From positions 248,001 through 312,000 of the forward strand of contig NZ_SMFO01000001.1 in NCBI RefSeq assembly GCF_004349145.1: a stretch of DNA of 64,000 nucleotides. Direction: 5' to 3'. How positions within the stretch are numbered: position 1 is the stretch's first letter; the number at the start of each line of letters is the position of its first letter. The notes under the pieces are model-generated. The model was given only the letters and a program-made list of their open reading frames with translations, ran no database searches and had not been told where the DNA came from. Below, one piece after another: positions 1 through 8,619 of the stretch. Position numbers and translations under genes: made by a program. The stretch is from Flavobacterium hiemivividum. Its GTDB lineage: Bacteria > Bacteroidota > Bacteroidia > Flavobacteriales > Flavobacteriaceae.

Positions 1-132
1 ACCGGGAAATATAAAAAAGCAAAAGTTATTAAAGTGTTGCAAAATCTGGAGACATTAGATGTTGCGGTTTGTTATTTTAAAAATAGTGCACAAGCGATTT
101 CTCATTCTAAGAAGGTTGGTCTAATTTCGTAA
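1..132 (+). CDS. C-terminal 43 residues of an unidentified protein (partial)
   Basis: An open frame enters from the left edge in frame 1 and stops at TAA 130-132. The 43 visible residues begin TGKYKKAKVIKVLQ and end KKVGLIS. They are lysine-rich and hydrophilic, and I recognise no motif in them. It could be the tail of an ordinary gene or a chance open frame of modest length. The gene-like spacing to the hairpin element that starts about 30 bases downstream favours a real 3' end. Function unknown. Confidence 0.5.
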   Translation, partial: TGKYKKAKVIKVLQNLETLDVAVCYFKNSAQAISHSKKVGLIS

Positions 133-162
133 AGGAAAAATTATTTCACGCAAGGATTCAGT

Positions 163-306
163 AGCCCAGATGGCAAGGAAATCCTTTTACAGCCTCGTTA
201 TATTTTTTCTTAGACTAAAAGAGCGACCAGCGGAAGCTCCTTTTAGGATTTAGAAAAAAATAAACGAGACTAGAAAGGATGAAGTGAACAGCTGGAAATA
301 GCTCCT
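163..306 (+). repeat. Structured repeat copy A: long symmetrical hairpin with conserved loop
   Basis: About 144 nt that fold into one long imperfect hairpin centred near base 230. GAGC (221-224) pairs with GCTC (236-239) around the 11-nt loop GACCAGCGGAA. CTAAAA (215-220) pairs with TTTTAG (241-246), CTCGTT (194-199) with AACGAG (263-268), ATCCTTT (181-187) with AAAGGAT (274-280), and CCAG (166-169) with CTGG (292-295), all in one register. Two relatives lie at 36958-37099 and 63446-63588 with nearly the same length and loop. It sits in the convergent gap between the partial gene and the ABC-F gene, so a bidirectional 3'-end or terminator role is possible. I recall similar sequences scattered in other Flavobacterium genomes, but this is not checked here. 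Confidence 0.8.
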
Positions 307-325
307 AACTATTACTATCCATTAC

Positions 326-2233
326 TTATGCTTTATCAATTTCTTCTTGAACGATTTCCCAGTCCAAAAGTAATTTATCAAGCTCTGCCTTCTTTTTATT
401 GTAAGCTTTAAAGAAAGAGGCATCTTCGATATTTTTATTGTAATTTGAAGCTAACATTTTATCATCATGCTGAATGTCTTTTTCTAATTGCTTAATTTGA
501 CTTTCAATCTTGCTCAAGCGATTCTGTAATGCTTTTCCCTTCTTTTGCTCCTCATATGAAGCTTTATTACTGTCTTTTGGAGCTGCCGCTTTAAGTGCAT
601 CTTTCTTCTCGACCTCACGCATATTTTCTAAATTACGTTGCTCTAAGAAGTAGTTCACATCTCCTAAATATTCTTTTATCTTTTGATCTCTAAACTCATA
701 AACGATGTTTGACATTCCTTGAAGGAAATCTCTATCGTGCGAAACTAGAAGTAAAGTTCCTTCATATTTTTGTAAGGCAGCTTTCAAAACGTTCTTAGAT
801 TTAATATCCAAGTGATTTGTAGGCTCATCCATTACCAACACATTTATAGGCTGTAAAAGCAATTTACAAAGCGCCAGACGGTTTCTTTCTCCTCCTGAAA
901 GGACTTTTACCTTTTTCTCAACATCGTCGCCACGAAACAAGAATGAACCCAGCATATCGCGCACTTTTGAACGATTAGTATCTGAAGCTGCATCTTCCAT
1001 GGTTTGCAATAAAGTAATCTCTCCGTCTAGATATTCCGCTTGATTTTGCGCAAAATAACCTACTTGGACATTGTGTCCTAACTTTATATCCCCTTCATAT
1101 TCGAATTCATTGACGATCGCTTTAATGAAAGTAGATTTTCCTTGACCATTTTGACCAACGAAAGCAATCTTGCTTCCGCGTTCTACCAACAATGAAATGT
1201 CTTTTAAAATCGTTTTATCACCGTAGCTTTTAGTAACATGATCTGCTTCTATAACAACTCTTCCTGGAACTTTAGAAAGTGGAAACGAAATATTCATCAC
1301 TGAATTATCATCTTCATCAACCTCAATACGTTCTACTTTATCTAATTTTTTAATCATCGATTGCGCCATGGAAGCTTTAGAAGCTTTAGCACGGAATTTT
1401 TCGATTAATTTTTCTGTTTCTTCAATTTTTTTGGCTTGATTCTTTTGTGTAGCCAATTGCTTTTCGCGAATTTCATGACGCAATTCTAGATATTGAGAAT
1501 AAGGCTTATTGAAATCATAAGCTTTTCCAAGTGAAATCTCAATAGTTCTATTAGTTACATTGTCTAAAAACATCTTATCGTGAGATACGATTACCACAAC
1601 CCCTGGATAATTACGCAAGAAACTTTCTAACCAAATGATACTCTCGATATCCAAGTGATTCGTAGGCTCATCCAGCAACAGAACATCATTAGCTTGCAAT
1701 AACAACTTCGCTAATTCAATACGCATACGCCATCCACCAGAGAAAGTCTCGGTTTGATTGTTGAAAACATCTCTTTTAAAACCAAGTCCTAAAAGGATTT
1801 TTTCCGTATCTCCCACATAGTTGTAACCACCCAATAATTCAAAACGATGGGTATAATCAGACAAATCTTCAATAATTTGGCTGTACTCATCACTTTCATA
1901 ATCGGTACGAGTGACTAATAAGTGATTGATTTCCTCTAGTTTTTTCTCAACAACTTTAATATCTGTAAATGCTTCATAAGCCTCTTCAAGTACCGTTCTT
2001 CCTTGCTCAAAATCAATATCCTGACGCAAAAAACCCATTCTCACTTCTTTTTCCTGCGCGATACTTCCTGAATCAGGAGCAAAATCTTTTGCTAAAATTT
2101 TTAGCATTGTCGATTTGCCTGCACCATTTTTTCCAACAAGACCAACACGATCTCCGGCACCTAATCGAAAGGTAACTTCTTCAAATAAATAAGAACCTCC
2201 AAACGACACAGATAAATTATGTATATTAAGCAT
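326..2233 (-). CDS. ABC-F family ATP-binding protein (Uup/EttA type)
   Basis: A cytosolic protein with two ABC ATPase domains and no membrane segments, the layout of ABC-F translation factors that act on the ribosome. Domain 1 has Walker A GKNGAGKST at about residues 34-42, signature FSGGW and the Walker B run LLLDEPTNHLD. Domain 2 has GQNGQGKST near residue 358, signature LSGGERNRLAL and a second DEPTNHLD. A charged linker rich in Lys and Glu joins them, and a coiled-coil tail covers about residues 560-635, as in Uup. The 635-residue length is normal for the family. It is read alone on the minus strand, head to head with the DUF983 gene. The exact subfamily (Uup, YheS or an antibiotic-protection type) cannot be decided by eye; a housekeeping role is most likely. 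Confidence 0.92.
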   Translation of the reverse strand: MLNIHNLSVSFGGSYLFEEVTFRLGAGDRVGLVGKNGAGKSTMLKILAKDFAPDSGSIAQEKEVRMGFLRQDIDFEQGRTVLEEAYEAFTDIKVVEKKLEEINHLLVTRTDYESDEYSQIIEDLSDYTHRFELLGGYNYVGDTEKILLGLGFKRDVFNNQTETFSGGWRMRIELAKLLLQANDVLLLDEPTNHLDIESIIWLESFLRNYPGVVVIVSHDKMFLDNVTNRTIEISLGKAYDFNKPYSQYLELRHEIREKQLATQKNQAKKIEETEKLIEKFRAKASKASMAQSMIKKLDKVERIEVDEDDNSVMNISFPLSKVPGRVVIEADHVTKSYGDKTILKDISLLVERGSKIAFVGQNGQGKSTFIKAIVNEFEYEGDIKLGHNVQVGYFAQNQAEYLDGEITLLQTMEDAASDTNRSKVRDMLGSFLFRGDDVEKKVKVLSGGERNRLALCKLLLQPINVLVMDEPTNHLDIKSKNVLKAALQKYEGTLLLVSHDRDFLQGMSNIVYEFRDQKIKEYLGDVNYFLEQRNLENMREVEKKDALKAAAPKDSNKASYEEQKKGKALQNRLSKIESQIKQLEKDIQHDDKMLASNYNKNIEDASFFKAYNKKKAELDKLLLDWEIVQEEIDKA

Positions 2234-2307
2234 GTATTATGATTTTATTCCTTTATGAATTCGTAAATTTACGACTCCAAAAAAAGGAAAAATTAAATTT
2301 TTTGCAA

Positions 2308-2688
2308 ATGTTAAAAAAAGGATCCAAATTATATAGCATTTTAACAGGAACTTGTCCGAAATGTCAGAAAGAGAGCATGTATTCGGACCCAAATCCACTT
2401 CATTTAGGTAATATCTTAAAAATGCAAGAAAATTGCAGTCATTGCGGATTGAAATACCAAATTGAACCTTCATTCTTTTATGGCGCAATGTATGTCAGTT
2501 ATGGACTAAATGTTGCTGTTGGGACAGCTGCTTTTATAATCTCGTATGTTCTATTACATTCCTCTCTAAAAGTGGCTTTTATTTCGATAATAGTCTCCCT
2601 TATTCTATTATTTCCGTTTGTATTGCGATGGGCACGAAACATCTATATTAATATGTTTGTCTCTTATGATCCTGATTTTAAACAATAA
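2308..2688 (+). CDS. DUF983 family membrane protein
   Basis: A 126-residue protein. It starts with a zinc-ribbon-like pair of CxxC motifs (GTCPKCQ and CSHCG), followed by the PSFFYGAMYVSYG stretch typical of DUF983 and two hydrophobic segments that should span the membrane. I chose ATG 2308, which gives an N-terminus MLKKGSKLYSILTGTCP like other family members. The frame is open up to 2239, but those extra 23 residues look like translated leader and sit in the divergent promoter gap with the ABC-F gene. The biochemical role of DUF983 is not established. Expected location: inner membrane. Confidence 0.8.
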   Translation: MLKKGSKLYSILTGTCPKCQKESMYSDPNPLHLGNILKMQENCSHCGLKYQIEPSFFYGAMYVSYGLNVAVGTAAFIISYVLLHSSLKVAFISIIVSLILLFPFVLRWARNIYINMFVSYDPDFKQ

Positions 2689-2693
2689 CTCAA

Positions 2694-3746
2694 TTATCGC
2701 TGCGATTTAGGAATAAATCTTTTGATGTCGATTGTGGAATCCAAAGGGATATTATTTTCTAAAGAATCATACAAAGCCTTAGCCATTGAAGGGCCTAACA
2801 TAACTCCTCTTGTCCCTAAACCGTTGAGGACGTGAATTGCAGCGTACTCGGAATGAGTTCCTACTAAGGGTCTTCTGTCTTTTACTGTTGGACGAACTCC
2901 GGCAAAGTGTTTGATTATTTCAAAATCACAGCTAATAATTTCCTTAATTCGATCAACTAGTTCTTGTTTCCCTTCTTCTGTAACCAAGTCTGTTTTATCT
3001 TTCCAATTGTAAGTCGCACCCACTTTGAAGAGATTGTCTCCCAATGGCAAAATAAAGACGCTAGTGTTCACAATAACGTCGAGATCAAGCTCAGGCGCTT
3101 TTATGATAAACAATTCCCCTTTTGTGCCGTCAAGAGGTAAATGATTAAAATACGGGTTAGCATGCAGCCCAAATCCTTCCGCAAAAATAATATGTCTAGC
3201 TTCGACTTCTTTATATCGAATGCCTCCTGATATAACTTCCAACAAATCATAATCAAAGTACTCTTCCAGAAATAAATTATTTCTAAGAAGATAATCTCTA
3301 TATATTTCTAAAAGGACACCTGTGTCAACATATCCTGTCTGTAATACTTCACCATAATTATAGGGCGAATCAATTCCGGAATATTTTTTTGTGATTAAAT
3401 CCGTAGATAAAAATGGCGCCAATGCAACTTTATCTGAAGCTGCAAACCAATTATTTTGTTCTTCGATAGAAAAGAACTTCCTTAAAATTGACTTTTTAAA
3501 ATCCACCTGCGTCTTCAGTTTATCTTCAAGCGCTCTGTAAAACTCCTTCATTACCACTAACTGGTCTTGTGCCTGCCATACTTCACTGAAACGTTTAAGA
3601 ATAACAGGATTATATAAACCACCAGCAATCTTCGAAGAGTTTTGTGAATTATTATCCATTACCAAAATACTCTTATTATTCTGTAAAGCAATTTCAGAAA
3701 ATGCAATACCTGCGAGCCCAGAACCTATTATTAAATAATCAATCAT
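2694..3746 (-). CDS. FAD-dependent oxidoreductase (DAO superfamily)
   Basis: A 350-residue protein beginning with the dinucleotide-binding motif IGSGLAGIAFSE (residues 7-18) and ending with a DAO-type C-terminal segment (NGLGTRGVMLGPSMAKAL), where FAD and substrate are normally held. Between them lies GGLYNPVILKR, as in the DadA, glycine oxidase and MnmC C-terminal-domain group. This suggests a flavoenzyme oxidising an amine or amino-acid-like substrate in the cytosol, but the substrate cannot be named. It is convergent with the DUF983 gene (5-nt gap) and lies downstream of the gldKLMN terminator, so it is not part of the gld operon. Confidence 0.8.
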   Translation of the reverse strand: MIDYLIIGSGLAGIAFSEIALQNNKSILVMDNNSQNSSKIAGGLYNPVILKRFSEVWQAQDQLVVMKEFYRALEDKLKTQVDFKKSILRKFFSIEEQNNWFAASDKVALAPFLSTDLITKKYSGIDSPYNYGEVLQTGYVDTGVLLEIYRDYLLRNNLFLEEYFDYDLLEVISGGIRYKEVEARHIIFAEGFGLHANPYFNHLPLDGTKGELFIIKAPELDLDVIVNTSVFILPLGDNLFKVGATYNWKDKTDLVTEEGKQELVDRIKEIISCDFEIIKHFAGVRPTVKDRRPLVGTHSEYAAIHVLNGLGTRGVMLGPSMAKALYDSLENNIPLDSTIDIKRFIPKSQR

Positions 3747-3816
3747 ACTATAAAAGTAACCGTTAAAATAAAATACAAAGAAAGAACAATTAAAGAAAAC
3801 ACTTTACGAAACTGAC

Positions 3817-3850
3817 ATAAAAAAAACTCTTATCGCTTCCGATAAGAGTT
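3817..3850 (-). terminator. Rho-independent terminator of the gldKLMN operon
   Basis: A perfect 11-bp stem, AACTCTTATCG (3825-3835) with CGATAAGAGTT (3840-3850), around a 4-nt loop. On the minus strand a run of T follows the stem. It begins 26 bases past the gldN stop. Confidence 0.9.
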
Positions 3851-3875
3851 TCTCCTATTATATTAAGACATGAAA

Positions 3876-4766
3876 TTAATAATTCCACATATCTGATTCA
3901 AAATCACGTATTTTTTCTTTGACACGATCAGATTCTAACAATTGATTCTGTGCATTGTCTTTCATGTATTCATCAATAGATCTATCACCGTAAACATTTT
4001 CTTCTTTATAGATTACGCTATTAAAACGTCTAGAGTTCAATATTTGGTCAAAAGAAATTGGCATTGCTGAATTCTTATCATTAAAAGCTTTTGCTTCATG
4101 TAAAACCTCTCTAGCAGCAGGGAAGAAAATCCAAAATAATTCGATATAATCTTTCTCATCGCTGTTCATAGAATAAACATCAGGAGTTACTGGACAGATA
4201 CCTAACAAACGGTATTTTAATTCACTTTGACGTTTGTCAAAATACCAGTATCCTTTTATTTTATACTGCGTAACGTCTTGTGCCGTAATATCAGATCTTA
4301 AAATATATTCCGGAGACACACTTGAACCTGCATTTACTTGCTCTCTACCTACATCCGTTGTATCAATACGACTCAATGACGATTGAATATCTTGAAATGA
4401 TTTTTTAGTATTAAAATAACTGTCTGTATAAACTTCAGTAATTTCACCGCTTCTTACCGCCTTTGTCAATACGTCATACAAGGAACGTCTATCAGAGCCA
4501 ATGTTAGCAGTATCGATTGGAAAATACAGAGCAAAATTAATTTTTTCACTCAAATCTATTATCTCCCAAACGGTTTTACCCATCAAAATATCTCTATCAT
4601 GTACATAACCATACGCCAATGGCTTATCATTGTCTGATATGAGTTGTGCCGCAGTTTTAAGACCTATCTCATCTGGTGTTTTTGCATTTAGCAAATTAGA
4701 TTGTGCATATGATGCAAAACCTCCAGTAATGGATATAACAACTATTAAAAAATTTCTAACATTCAT
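3876..4766 (-). CDS. gldN: Gliding motility / type IX secretion protein GldN
   Basis: Periplasmic component of the type IX secretion system (T9SS). In the family GldN (PorN) forms large outer-membrane-associated rings with the lipoprotein GldK. It is encoded last in gldK-gldL-gldM-gldN, the canonical order. The chosen start gives 296 residues beginning MNVRNFLIVVISITGGF, a clear signal peptide ending near ASYAQS, followed by the typical SNLLNAKTPDEIG. The frame is open up to 4808, but the extra N-terminal residues would hide the signal peptide. An in-frame ATG one codon earlier (4769) is also possible. The gap to gldM is about 50 nt, and a strong terminator follows. Confidence 0.94.
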   Translation of the reverse strand: MNVRNFLIVVISITGGFASYAQSNLLNAKTPDEIGLKTAAQLISDNDKPLAYGYVHDRDILMGKTVWEIIDLSEKINFALYFPIDTANIGSDRRSLYDVLTKAVRSGEITEVYTDSYFNTKKSFQDIQSSLSRIDTTDVGREQVNAGSSVSPEYILRSDITAQDVTQYKIKGYWYFDKRQSELKYRLLGICPVTPDVYSMNSDEKDYIELFWIFFPAAREVLHEAKAFNDKNSAMPISFDQILNSRRFNSVIYKEENVYGDRSIDEYMKDNAQNQLLESDRVKEKIRDFESDMWNY

Positions 4767-4816
4767 CATAATATGATTATAAATATTGAAGTAACCTCTC
4801 TCCGGCAACTTACGTT

Positions 4817-6355
4817 TTATTGTATTTCAAAAATAACCGCAGACGTTCTTGGCAATAAATAACTACCCGCTCCAACAAGTTTTGTTTTAATTTCTGAAAT
4901 TGTAACTTGGTCACCTCTACCTGCTTTAGCAAGCACAGCCCTACATTGTGCATTCAATTTATCACCTTGTACTACCACAGTTCCTTGACCTGATACTTTT
5001 AAATTAAAACCAACAACGTTTAAACCAACTTCAAAGTCAAAATCTTCTAGTTTAGCTCCAATGGTAGCAATTTCTAGGTTCGATTTAGGACCTTTTACAA
5101 CTCCCGTTTCTCCTCTAATAGTTCCAGTTGGACTAGGAATACCTTTAATTCTATATGCTTTTCTATCTGTTGCAACTTTCCCATCAGACATTTTACCTGT
5201 TACGCTAATTACAACTTCATTTCCACTACCTGGACTCATGTTGTATTTTCCATTACCTACTTTAGTCAAACCAGGAGCAGATGCAGAAACATCACTATCA
5301 GCAATTCCAGCAAATGAGATCGACATTGGATTAACAACTCCTCTGTACACTACATTCATTTTATCTGCAGATATTGTAGCCGAATTAGGTCTTGGTACAA
5401 CCACATATTTACCCTCAAATTTTAAAGGAACCGTTTTACCGTCTTCAAGAAAAGCAAACTGTCCAGCAATTTTTTGTTCTCCTACACCTCCAGCAGTCAT
5501 CGAAATCACCGCTTGTCCATTAACAATTTTCCCTGGACCAGAAAAAGATGTTGGTTTTGTATTATCATCATATCTACCAAGAACAACTTTACCAGTAACA
5601 GCTTCTCCTTGAAAATAAGCATTTTTATCCAACACCACGATTGCTTGATAATTACTGTAAGAAGCCGCAGCAACCGCCGCTTTTCCTAATGCAGAACTAT
5701 ATACATCAGATTCCGCTTTATTAATATCATTTTGCCAAGTTGAAAGCTTAGCTACAGTAGCAATAGCAGGGAAGTTTTTAAAATGATATGATAAGAATTT
5801 ATCTTGTAACCCTTCTTTATTCTTTACGTCAGAAATATCAAATTTACTCTCAACTTCTTTAATTATAGAAGCATATTTTCGATCCGTACCTAAAGCAGTC
5901 TTCATATCTGCCTTATACTTATTTATTGTAGCTTCAATTTCTTTTCCTTTTTTCGAATAGCCTTCACCTACAAACCAGTCATCTATATTATCCCCTTTGT
6001 CCATGTCTTCATAAGGTAACTTTCCAGTTTCTGGGTCTACTTCAAAACCTTTAGTAGCTTGTAATTTTAAGTCGGCTATATAATTAAAGAAATTATCGGT
6101 TATTGATTTTACTTTATGAGCAGTTTCGGCTGCTATTATGAATTCTCCTTTTGCTTCGGCTGCCTTCGCATCTAACGCAGTTAATAATTGGTCGTTAGAT
6201 AGTTTAGAACTTTCATTTGAGGCTTCAAATTTTTCATTCATCAATCCAAAACCTGAAATAACTTCTTTTGATACATTCATTGCCAACATAGCGATAAAAA
6301 CCAAATACATTAGGTTAATCATCTTCTGTCTAGGGGTTAGTTTTCCTCCTGCCAT
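4817..6355 (-). CDS. gldM: Gliding motility / type IX secretion motor protein GldM
   Basis: A 512-residue inner-membrane protein with one N-terminal transmembrane segment (about residues 15-35, MINLMYLVFIAMLAMNVS) and a long periplasmic region of stacked domains. It pairs with GldL to form the proton-driven rotary motor of the T9SS and gliding machinery and reaches across the periplasm to the GldK/GldN ring. The N-terminus MAGGKLTPRQKMINLMY carries Arg9 and Tyr17, which I recall from published GldLM structures as facing the GldL proton channel. Length is normal. It lies between gldL and gldN in the operon. Confidence 0.95.
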   Translation of the reverse strand: MAGGKLTPRQKMINLMYLVFIAMLAMNVSKEVISGFGLMNEKFEASNESSKLSNDQLLTALDAKAAEAKGEFIIAAETAHKVKSITDNFFNYIADLKLQATKGFEVDPETGKLPYEDMDKGDNIDDWFVGEGYSKKGKEIEATINKYKADMKTALGTDRKYASIIKEVESKFDISDVKNKEGLQDKFLSYHFKNFPAIATVAKLSTWQNDINKAESDVYSSALGKAAVAAASYSNYQAIVVLDKNAYFQGEAVTGKVVLGRYDDNTKPTSFSGPGKIVNGQAVISMTAGGVGEQKIAGQFAFLEDGKTVPLKFEGKYVVVPRPNSATISADKMNVVYRGVVNPMSISFAGIADSDVSASAPGLTKVGNGKYNMSPGSGNEVVISVTGKMSDGKVATDRKAYRIKGIPSPTGTIRGETGVVKGPKSNLEIATIGAKLEDFDFEVGLNVVGFNLKVSGQGTVVVQGDKLNAQCRAVLAKAGRGDQVTISEIKTKLVGAGSYLLPRTSAVIFEIQ

Positions 6356-6401
6356 ATTTTCTACTAATTAGTTAGTTGTTATTTGTATAGTTCGAAACTA
6401 A

Positions 6402-7049
6402 TTATCCTTTATTTCCCATTGCAGAAAGCATTCCACCATAAACATTGTTTAATGATGATAAGTTTGTTGTCAGCGATTGCATTTGTTCTTTTAACTTCAT
6501 ATTGTTTTCAAGAACTTCTTCATTAATTTGAGCATTTCTGGAAGCACTTTGCAATTGCACTTTATACAAACTATTTAGAGATTCCATTTGCGCTGCAGCC
6601 ACAGTTAACTCTTCACTGTATTTTTTAGTAGAAGCCATAGATTCAGCTGTTGGAGCAATACTTTTTGCAGCTGATTCAAAATTTTTGATACTACTTCCTA
6701 AACTTGACATTAATTCTCCATCAATTTTAGCTTCTTTAAGCATAGCATCTAACTTTTGGGATAACATTCCTTGCGAATCTGAAGGAGTTTCCACTCTTTT
6801 TTTAGTTTCTCCTTTGACACCATTAGACAACTCAGGGTATACCAATGTCCAATCTAAATCTTTATCCACAGGCTCAAATGCAGATAATGCAAAAATTAAG
6901 GCTTCAGTTAATAGTCCGATCGAAAGCATTAAAGTACCTGTTAAAGGTCCAAGTTCAAAATGTGTGATTTTAAATAAAGCACCTATGATTACAACTGCTG
7001 CACCCATTCCATATGCGAAATTCATTGCTTTTTTACTTAATAATGCCAT
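6402..7049 (-). CDS. gldL: Gliding motility / type IX secretion motor protein GldL
   Basis: A 215-residue inner-membrane protein with two adjacent transmembrane helices (about residues 10-28 and 36-56) and a cytoplasmic tail that looks helical and coiled-coil-like. It forms the ion-conducting part of the GldLM motor. Glu49 in the second helix (GLLTEALIF) and Lys27/His30 at the end of the first (LFKITH) match the residues I recall as essential for proton-motive-force coupling, so the motor should be active. It lies 27 nt downstream of gldK and 46 nt upstream of gldM. Confidence 0.95.
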   Translation of the reverse strand: MALLSKKAMNFAYGMGAAVVIIGALFKITHFELGPLTGTLMLSIGLLTEALIFALSAFEPVDKDLDWTLVYPELSNGVKGETKKRVETPSDSQGMLSQKLDAMLKEAKIDGELMSSLGSSIKNFESAAKSIAPTAESMASTKKYSEELTVAAAQMESLNSLYKVQLQSASRNAQINEEVLENNMKLKEQMQSLTTNLSSLNNVYGGMLSAMGNKG

Positions 7050-7076
7050 AATTTTTTGATTTAAGGAGGTTGTTTT

Positions 7077-8489
7077 TTATCTGTTTTTAACTTTCTTTCC
7101 GTTTCCGGTTGTTTGCAATCCCATGTAATCCTGAACAGTTCTAAATCCAATAAAACTGCGAGCAGAATCAGCATATTCGAAATCCCTTGTGCTTACTTGT
7201 AGGAAATAAGCAACGTCTTTCCATGATCCACCACGAACTACTTTACGTTTATTAGAAGCATCTAATACGTTTGGATTCATCGAGGAAACATATTCATAGG
7301 CATTAGGGTCATATGAAGAATCAGTCCACTCAGAGACATTTCCTGCCATATTATATAAATTATAACCATTTGGTTCATATGATTTAGCTTCTACTGTATA
7401 CAGTGCTTCATCAGCGGCATAATCCCCTCTATTTGGCTTGAAGTTAGCCAAGAAACAACCTCTGTCATTTTTAGTATAAGGTCCGCCCCATGGATATGTT
7501 GCTGACTCTAAACCTCCTCTTGCAGAATATTCCCATTCTGCTTCTGTTGGCAATCTAAATGAATTAATTTGATCACGACCTTTTTTCTTTGATTTGATGT
7601 AACTGTTTTTATTTAGTGTTCTCCAAGCACAAAAAGCTTTTGCCTGAGTCCATTTCACACCAACTACTGGGTAATCACCGTATGCTTTATGCCAGAAATA
7701 ATCATTGTGCATTGGTTCATTATATGAATAGGCAAAATCTTTAATCCATACTGTAGTATCAGGATATACTTTTACCTCCTCCGTTTTTATAAAATCTTTT
7801 CTTTTCCCTACTTTAGCTTTTGCAGCGGCTTGAATATCCATCCAAGAATAGCGGAATTTTAATTTATCAACATCGATAGTTCTTAAACCATTATAAGAAG
7901 CCTCTATTGGTAAATACATGGAGTCCATTACCTCTACATAATACTCATCTGGGTATAATTTAGGATCAGTAATTAATTTTACTTTTTTATTAAGTCTTCT
8001 TCCAGCGTAAGGATCGTCATCTGTACCAATACTATAATAGTTATCATGCATGTATTTATCGTAGGCAGTCATTTTTTCGGGATCTGAATCATTAAACGCA
8101 AAATCACCTATACTACCTGCATTTTTACCTTTACCACTTGCTTGTCCAGCTGTTATACCATTCAGATCTGCAAGAATAGCTAAACGCACTCGCATTGTGG
8201 AATCTTTAACCCATTCTACAAATTGTCGGTATTCAGAATTTGTGATTTCAGTTTCATCCATATAGAATGACCTAACGGTTACTGTCTTTGTTGTAGCATC
8301 TTGAACTGCAGCTACATCTTCATCAGATTTACCCATAGTAAAAGCACCGCCAGGCACCAAAGTCATACCATAAGGCTTCTCAGGATGCCATTTTGATCCT
8401 TTAACTCCGACCAATTCCCCTTTGTCGCCTGACTTACCACAACCGACTAACAGCGCTAATATTGCCATAAATGCAATGAACTTCTTCAT
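7077..8489 (-). CDS. gldK: Gliding motility lipoprotein GldK (type IX secretion)
   Basis: A 470-residue outer-membrane lipoprotein with a type II signal peptide and lipobox LVGC (Cys17). The body has the formylglycine-generating-enzyme/sulfatase-modifying fold: GGAFTMG near residue 50, FRLPTEAEWEYSARGG in the second half, NMAGNVSEWT, and RGGSWKD near the end. In the family this fold is structural; GldK (PorK) forms the T9SS periplasmic ring with GldN. It is the first gene of gldKLMN, preceded by a 130-bp gap that holds a 21-bp perfect inverted repeat. Confidence 0.95.
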   Translation of the reverse strand: MKKFIAFMAILALLVGCGKSGDKGELVGVKGSKWHPEKPYGMTLVPGGAFTMGKSDEDVAAVQDATTKTVTVRSFYMDETEITNSEYRQFVEWVKDSTMRVRLAILADLNGITAGQASGKGKNAGSIGDFAFNDSDPEKMTAYDKYMHDNYYSIGTDDDPYAGRRLNKKVKLITDPKLYPDEYYVEVMDSMYLPIEASYNGLRTIDVDKLKFRYSWMDIQAAAKAKVGKRKDFIKTEEVKVYPDTTVWIKDFAYSYNEPMHNDYFWHKAYGDYPVVGVKWTQAKAFCAWRTLNKNSYIKSKKKGRDQINSFRLPTEAEWEYSARGGLESATYPWGGPYTKNDRGCFLANFKPNRGDYAADEALYTVEAKSYEPNGYNLYNMAGNVSEWTDSSYDPNAYEYVSSMNPNVLDASNKRKVVRGGSWKDVAYFLQVSTRDFEYADSARSFIGFRTVQDYMGLQTTGNGKKVKNR

Positions 8490-8538
8490 ATAAATGCGGG
8501 TTATATATTCATTAATTTTAACGTTTGTAAACCTATTT

Positions 8539-8595
8539 ATTAATTTTCAAAAAAACAATATTTTTAAACCAAAGATTGTTTTTTTGAAAATTAAT
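8539..8595. repeat. 21-bp perfect inverted repeat upstream of gldK
   Basis: Bases 8539-8559 and 8575-8595 are perfect reverse complements (arms built on AATTTTCAAAAAAACAAT) around a 15-nt loop. It lies between the arginase-like gene and gldK on the minus strand. It may end the topA-side transcript, or form a leader hairpin for gldK. There is no clean T-run after the stem other than the stem's own T-rich arm. Confidence 0.75.
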
Positions 8596-8619
8596 TTAGT
8601 TGTATAAAAAACAGTGGTT

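Noticed and set aside
2237..2488. 83-residue minus-strand frame
   Set aside because: Antisense to the DUF983 gene and hydrophobic only because of the opposite strand composition.
5061..5612. 183-residue open frame on the plus strand
   Set aside because: It lies wholly antisense within gldM, has no family motifs, and reflects the codon bias of gldM.
6685..7059. 124-residue plus-strand frame
   Set aside because: Antisense shadow of gldL.
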